DNA of 7,726 nucleotides from Azonexus sp. (GTDB lineage Bacteria > Pseudomonadota > Gammaproteobacteria > Burkholderiales > Rhodocyclaceae), in contig JAUYQT010000649.1 in the NCBI GenBank assembly GCA_030697085.1, positions 1-7,726 on the forward strand, given 5' to 3'. Shown here one piece after another: positions 5,007-7,726 of this stretch. Within the stretch, counting starts at the first letter, position 1. Every line of letters starts with the position of its first letter. A program made the translations under genes and the position numbers. The notes below the pieces were generated by a model that saw only the letters and a program-made list of their open reading frames with translations, was not told the origin of the DNA and searched no databases.

Positions 5007-5040
5007 AGGTGCCGGATTTTTCCGGCACCTTTTTCTTTTT
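5007..5040 (+). terminator. intrinsic terminator in the guaB-guaA gap
   Basis: AGGTGCCGG (5007-5015) pairs perfectly with CCGGCACCT (5022-5030) around a 6-nt loop and is followed by TTTTTCTTTTT. It ends 21 bp before the guaA ATG. No promoter fits between it and guaA, so guaA is either read through, attenuated, or transcribed from a promoter upstream of the hairpin (a weak TAAAAT is at 4974-4979 with no -35). Confidence 0.85.
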
Positions 5041-5061
5041 CCGCTGAAATTACAGTCCACC

Positions 5062-6627
5062 ATGTCCCATCAAAAAATCCTCATTCTTGATTTCGGTTCC
5101 CAGGTCAGTCAGTTGATCGCCCGCCGTGTGCGCGAGCAACAGGTCTATTGCGAACTGCATCCTTTTGATGTCTCGGAAGAATTCATTCGCAACTTCCAGC
5201 CGAACGGCATCATTCTTTCCGGCGGTCCGAATTCGGTCTATGAGTCGCTCGACTGGAAAGCACCGCAGGCGGTTTTCGAACTGGGCGTCCCGGTGCTTGG
5301 CATCTGCTACGGCATGCAGACCATGGCGCAGCAACTGGGCGGCAAGGTGGAAAGCTCCGGCAAGCGCGAGTTTGGTTTTGCCGAAGTCCGCGCCCGCGGT
5401 CATTCAAAGTTCTTCAACAACATTCAGGATCGCAGCAATGCCGAAGGGCATGGCTTGCTCGAAGTATGGATGAGCCACGGCGACAAGGTTACCGAACTGC
5501 CGGCCGGTTTCAAGGTCATCGGCAGTAGCGAGTCTTGCCCGGTGGCGGCGATGGCTGATGAAGAACGTGGTTTCTACGCCGTCCAGTTCCACCCGGAAGT
5601 GACGCACACGCTGAAGGGCAAGGAAATGATTGCCCGCTTCGTGCATGACATCTGTGGTTGTGGCCGCGACTGGAACATGCCGGATTACGTCAATGAAGCC
5701 ATCGCCAAGGTGCGTGCCCAGGTGGGTAAGGACGAGGTGATTCTCGGCCTGTCCGGCGGCGTCGATTCGTCCGTCGTTGCAGCGCTGCTGCACAAGGCGA
5801 TTGGCAATCAACTGACTTGCGTTTTCGTTGATAACGGCTTGTTGCGTCTCAATGAAGGCGCGCAGGTGATGGAAACTTTCGCCCGCAATCTCGGCGTCAA
5901 GGTCATCCATGTCGATGCGACCGAACAGTTCATGGGCCATCTGAAGGGCGTTTCCGATCCGGAAGCCAAGCGCAAGATCATCGGCCGCGAGTTCGTTGAA
6001 GTCTTCCAGGCCGAAGCCGCCAAGCTGCCCAACGCCAAATGGCTGGCTCAAGGCACAATCTACCCTGATGTCATTGAATCGGCCGGTGCCAAAACCGGCA
6101 AGGCACACGCCATCAAAAGTCACCACAACGTCGGCGGCCTGCCGGAAACGTTGAACCTCAAATTGCTTGAGCCCTTGCGCGAATTGTTCAAGGACGAAGT
6201 CCGTGAATTGGGCGTTGCCCTCGGTCTGCCGCATGAAATGGTCTATCGCCACCCGTTCCCCGGTCCTGGCCTGGGCGTGCGCATTCTCGGCGAGGTGAAA
6301 CACGAGTTTGCTGAACTGCTGCGCCGCGCCGATGCAATTTTCATCGACGAACTGCGGGCTGCCGATTGGTATGACAAGACCAGCCAGGCGTTTGTCGTCT
6401 TCCTGCCGGTAAAGAGCGTTGGCGTGATGGGCGATGGCCGTACCTACGAATACGTCGTTGCCTTGCGTGCCGTGCAGACGCAGGATTTCATGACGGCGCA
6501 TTGGGCCGAGCTGCCGCACTCGCTGCTCGGTAAGGTCTCGAACCGGATTATTAATGAAGTGCGGGGCATTAACCGAGTTGTTTATGATATTTCCGGTAAG
6601 CCGCCAGCAACGATTGAGTGGGAGTAA
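5062..6627 (+). CDS. guaA: glutamine-hydrolysing GMP synthase
   Basis: A 521-aa GMP synthetase that aminates XMP to GMP using ATP and glutamine. Residues ~4-200 form the class I glutamine amidotransferase: [15 protein letters not shown], the oxyanion region SGGPNSVYE, nucleophile Cys82 in GICYGMQ, and the catalytic His177/Glu179 in QFHPEV. The ATP pyrophosphatase domain has its PP-loop SGGVDSS at 231-237. The C-terminal XMP-binding/dimerisation part includes [23 protein letters not shown] and the conserved end [18 protein letters not shown]. Length and motifs are standard and the gene is intact to its last codon, although mobile DNA begins directly downstream; this fits integration at the guaA 3' end that regenerates the coding end. 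The ribosome binding site is weak. Confidence 0.98.
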   Translation: MSHQKILILDFGSQVSQLIARRVREQQVYCELHPFDVSEEFIRNFQPNGIILSGGPNSVYESLDWKAPQAVFELGVPVLGICYGMQTMAQQLGGKVESSGKREFGFAEVRARGHSKFFNNIQDRSNAEGHGLLEVWMSHGDKVTELPAGFKVIGSSESCPVAAMADEERGFYAVQFHPEVTHTLKGKEMIARFVHDICGCGRDWNMPDYVNEAIAKVRAQVGKDEVILGLSGGVDSSVVAALLHKAIGNQLTCVFVDNGLLRLNEGAQVMETFARNLGVKVIHVDATEQFMGHLKGVSDPEAKRKIIGREFVEVFQAEAAKLPNAKWLAQGTIYPDVIESAGAKTGKAHAIKSHHNVGGLPETLNLKLLEPLRELFKDEVRELGVALGLPHEMVYRHPFPGPGLGVRILGEVKHEFAELLRRADAIFIDELRAADWYDKTSQAFVVFLPVKSVGVMGDGRTYEYVVALRAVQTQDFMTAHWAELPHSLLGKVSNRIINEVRGINRVVYDISGKPPATIEWE

Positions 6628-6640
6628 ATTGGCTTCGTTT

Positions 6641-6686
6641 CAGGACATCCCAAGGTGTTCCAGTTTTGCTTGAAAAGCTTGTCCTG
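6641..6686. repeat. inverted repeat CAGGACA / TGTCCTG downstream of guaA
   Basis: CAGGACA (6641-6647) and TGTCCTG (6680-6686) are exact inverted copies 32 bp apart (8 bp with the flanking T/A). They lie within the first 60 bp after guaA. They could be core-type recombinase sites or part of a weak guaA 3' structure; no T tract follows. Confidence 0.4.
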
Positions 6687-6702
6687 ACAACAGGTTAGCG
6701 TG

Positions 6703-6728
6703 TCACACGGTTTCACACTGCCTCACAC
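6703..6728. repeat. three TCACAC motifs at exact 10-bp spacing
   Basis: TCACAC starts at 6703, 6713 and 6723, so all three face the same side of the helix. Such phased direct repeats upstream of a tyrosine integrase are typical of binding sites for integrase arm domains, an excisionase or a bending protein. Their function here is inferred from position. Confidence 0.6.
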
Positions 6729-6745
6729 AAGCCCGCCGATTTTGA

Positions 6746-6808
6746 GGTATCAGTGAACAGGTCCTTCAACTACCGCAGTTGATACCGTCAAATGGTCTGA
6801 CGGTATCA
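6746..6808. promoter_or_regulatory. putative integrase arm-type sites (GGTATCA motifs and 11-bp inverted repeat)
   Basis: GGTATCA occurs at 6746-6752 and 6802-6808 and inverted at 6780-6786. The last two belong to a perfect inverted repeat, TGATACCGTCA (6780-6790) and TGACGGTATCA (6798-6808), with a 7-bp spacer, 15 bp before the integrase start region. The position suggests arm-type binding sites and/or an operator over the integrase promoter. Confidence 0.5.
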
Positions 6809-6823
6809 GTTTTGAGGAAAAAG

Positions 6824-7631
6824 ATACTTACTAACAAGCAGTTAAGGACGCTGAAGGCAGCTGACAAGGTTTACAAGGCGCCGACCAGCAAGGTCTCTAC
6901 GTAACGGTTCTGCGTACGGGGAACATCAGCTTTTGCTACGACTACCGGTTGAATGGCCGGCGAGAGACTCTTGTAATCGGCCAGTACGATCCGGGTCTCG
7001 CAGCCAAGAATCCGCGAGAGGTGTCGACCCTGGAGTACGGTATATCGGTGTCGCTTGCCGAGGCGCGCCAACTCCTGGCGAATGCGCGAAGAGCCATCGA
7101 ACAGGGTGACAGCCCGTTCCGTGCGAAGGTTGAAAAACGGATCGAAGCCAACGAGGGAATGACGTTCGGGAACGGGTTGAAAAGTATTTTGCCGAAGCCA
7201 AGCTGGCAGAGTCGACGCGTGCGATGCGGAGGACCATCTACGATCGCAACCTGGCCACGGAGTTCGGTCGTCTAAAGTTGGAAGAAATTACGCTGTCGTG
7301 TTTGCTGGCGAGGTGCGAAAAAATCAAGGAACGTGGTGCGCCAGCACCGGCGGTTCAGTCGCGGGACATCGTGCTTCAGATCTTCCGTTTTATTCAGGCG
7401 AGAGGGTTGAGGATCGAGAACCCCGCAGAAGCGATTCGCCCAAGTGCCATTGCAACCTTCGAGGTCAGGGACCGGGCGCTTTCTCCGGAAGAAATCCACA
7501 AGTTCTTCAGTCTCATCCGCAGCCACGCTACGCCTCGCAGTCAAGTTCATGTTGTTGACGATGGTGAGAAAGAGTGAGTTCACCCAAGTCAAGTGGGATG
7601 AGGTCAATTTCGAAACCGGTGTGTGGATGAT
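6824..7631 (+). pseudogene. P4-type tyrosine integrase, decayed and 3'-truncated
   Basis: This was a DUF4102/P4-family prophage integrase. GAGGA at 6814-6818 is followed at normal spacing by ATA (6824) where ATG is expected, then LTNKQLRTLKAADKVYKA (N-terminal arm-binding domain). One base is missing near 6892, after which the frame reads GLYVTVLRTGNISFCYDYRLNGRR and SLAEARQLLANAR. A second base is missing in the G run at 7174-7176, followed by VEKYFAEAKLAESTRAMRRT and the core-binding region to ALSPEEIHKFFSLIRSHAT. A 2-base loss at about 7530-7536 leads into RLAVKFMLLTMVRKSEF, which holds the first catalytic Arg. Similarity stops at VWMI (7631), so the HxxR, His/Trp and Tyr residues are gone and the protein cannot be active. 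Its place after guaA fits a guaA-targeting element. Confidence 0.85.
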
Positions 7632-7714
7632 CCTATTTCCGGCAGTTGAGAAGGGACAGATTAGCCTTGAGCTAGACTGGGAGATAGTTTCAACGGATAT
7701 ATCGAGGTCACCAG
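7632..7714. other. unassigned sequence after the integrase breakpoint
   Basis: The integrase similarity ends abruptly at 7631 and none of the three forward frames continues it. No known insertion-sequence end, repeat or gene is recognised in these 83 bases. The break could be an insertion or a deletion junction. Confidence 0.4.
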
Positions 7715-7726
7715 ATGGGTGAAGCA
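7715..7726 (+). CDS. possible start of a downstream gene (cut by window end)
   Basis: ATG at 7715 is preceded by GAGG (7704-7707) at 7-bp spacing and reads M-G-E-A to the window edge. Only four codons are visible, so neither the gene nor its product can be identified. Confidence 0.25.

Noticed and set aside
4940..5061. Purine (guanine) riboswitch ahead of guaA
   Set aside because: No three-way-junction core with the conserved loop sequences is visible; only a simple terminator hairpin is present.
5404..6519. Long minus-strand open frame (371 codons) opposite guaA
   Set aside because: It lies wholly antisense to a clearly functional GMP synthase gene. The predicted protein has no recognisable motif, and such shadows are common opposite GC-rich genes.
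1..7726. CRISPR array
   Set aside because: No regularly spaced 20-40 bp repeats exist. The only long repeat is a single 119-bp pair, and the short repeats are GTGCT and TCACAC motifs.

Overview
The window looks like a betaproteobacterial chromosome, most likely Rhodocyclales (Dechloromonas/Azonexus-like). This is inferred from the protein sequences and the order smpB / ratA-ratB / DUF4124 gene / guaB-guaA, with no database search. A conserved housekeeping core at about 1650-6627 is flanked on both sides by mobile or decayed DNA.

Left flank (1-1620). A perfect 119-bp direct repeat (1-119 and 1334-1452) carries the 3' end of a DsbA-family thioredoxin-fold gene read on the minus strand. Between the copies is a 1214-bp cargo block. 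It holds the 5' stub of a NadS/HigA-type antitoxin gene, then a cluster of minus-strand tRNA-derived fragments: Pro-UGG, His, Cys, and one further anticodon-arm-like hairpin. Next comes an intact HigB/HigA-type toxin-antitoxin operon with a strong promoter and a palindromic operator, then a hairpin-rich stretch ending in a good terminator, and a (GTGCT)4 repeat at the junction. The layout (downstream DNA, repeat, cargo, repeat, gene body) is what insertion of a circle, or a tandem duplication, at a gene 3' end would give. No recombinase lies inside the block.

Core (1649-6627). smpB (trans-translation, minus strand) diverges from ratA-ratB, which overlap by 8 bp. A small exported DUF4124 protein converges on ratB. 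Then come guaB (IMP dehydrogenase) and guaA (GMP synthase), the two steps from IMP to GMP. A strong terminator hairpin, with a possible competing upstream strand, sits in the 122-bp guaB-guaA gap.

Right flank (6628-7726). Directly after guaA, whose 3' end is a known integration hotspot, there is a region rich in repeats (helix-phased TCACAC motifs, GGTATCA motifs, an 11-bp-arm inverted repeat). It is followed by a decayed P4-type tyrosine integrase with an ATA in place of its start codon, three frameshifts and loss of most of its catalytic domain. The last ~95 bases are unresolved and may hold the start of another gene.

The most unusual signal is the tRNA-fragment cluster beside the toxin-antitoxin operon, inside the 119-bp-repeat-bounded block.
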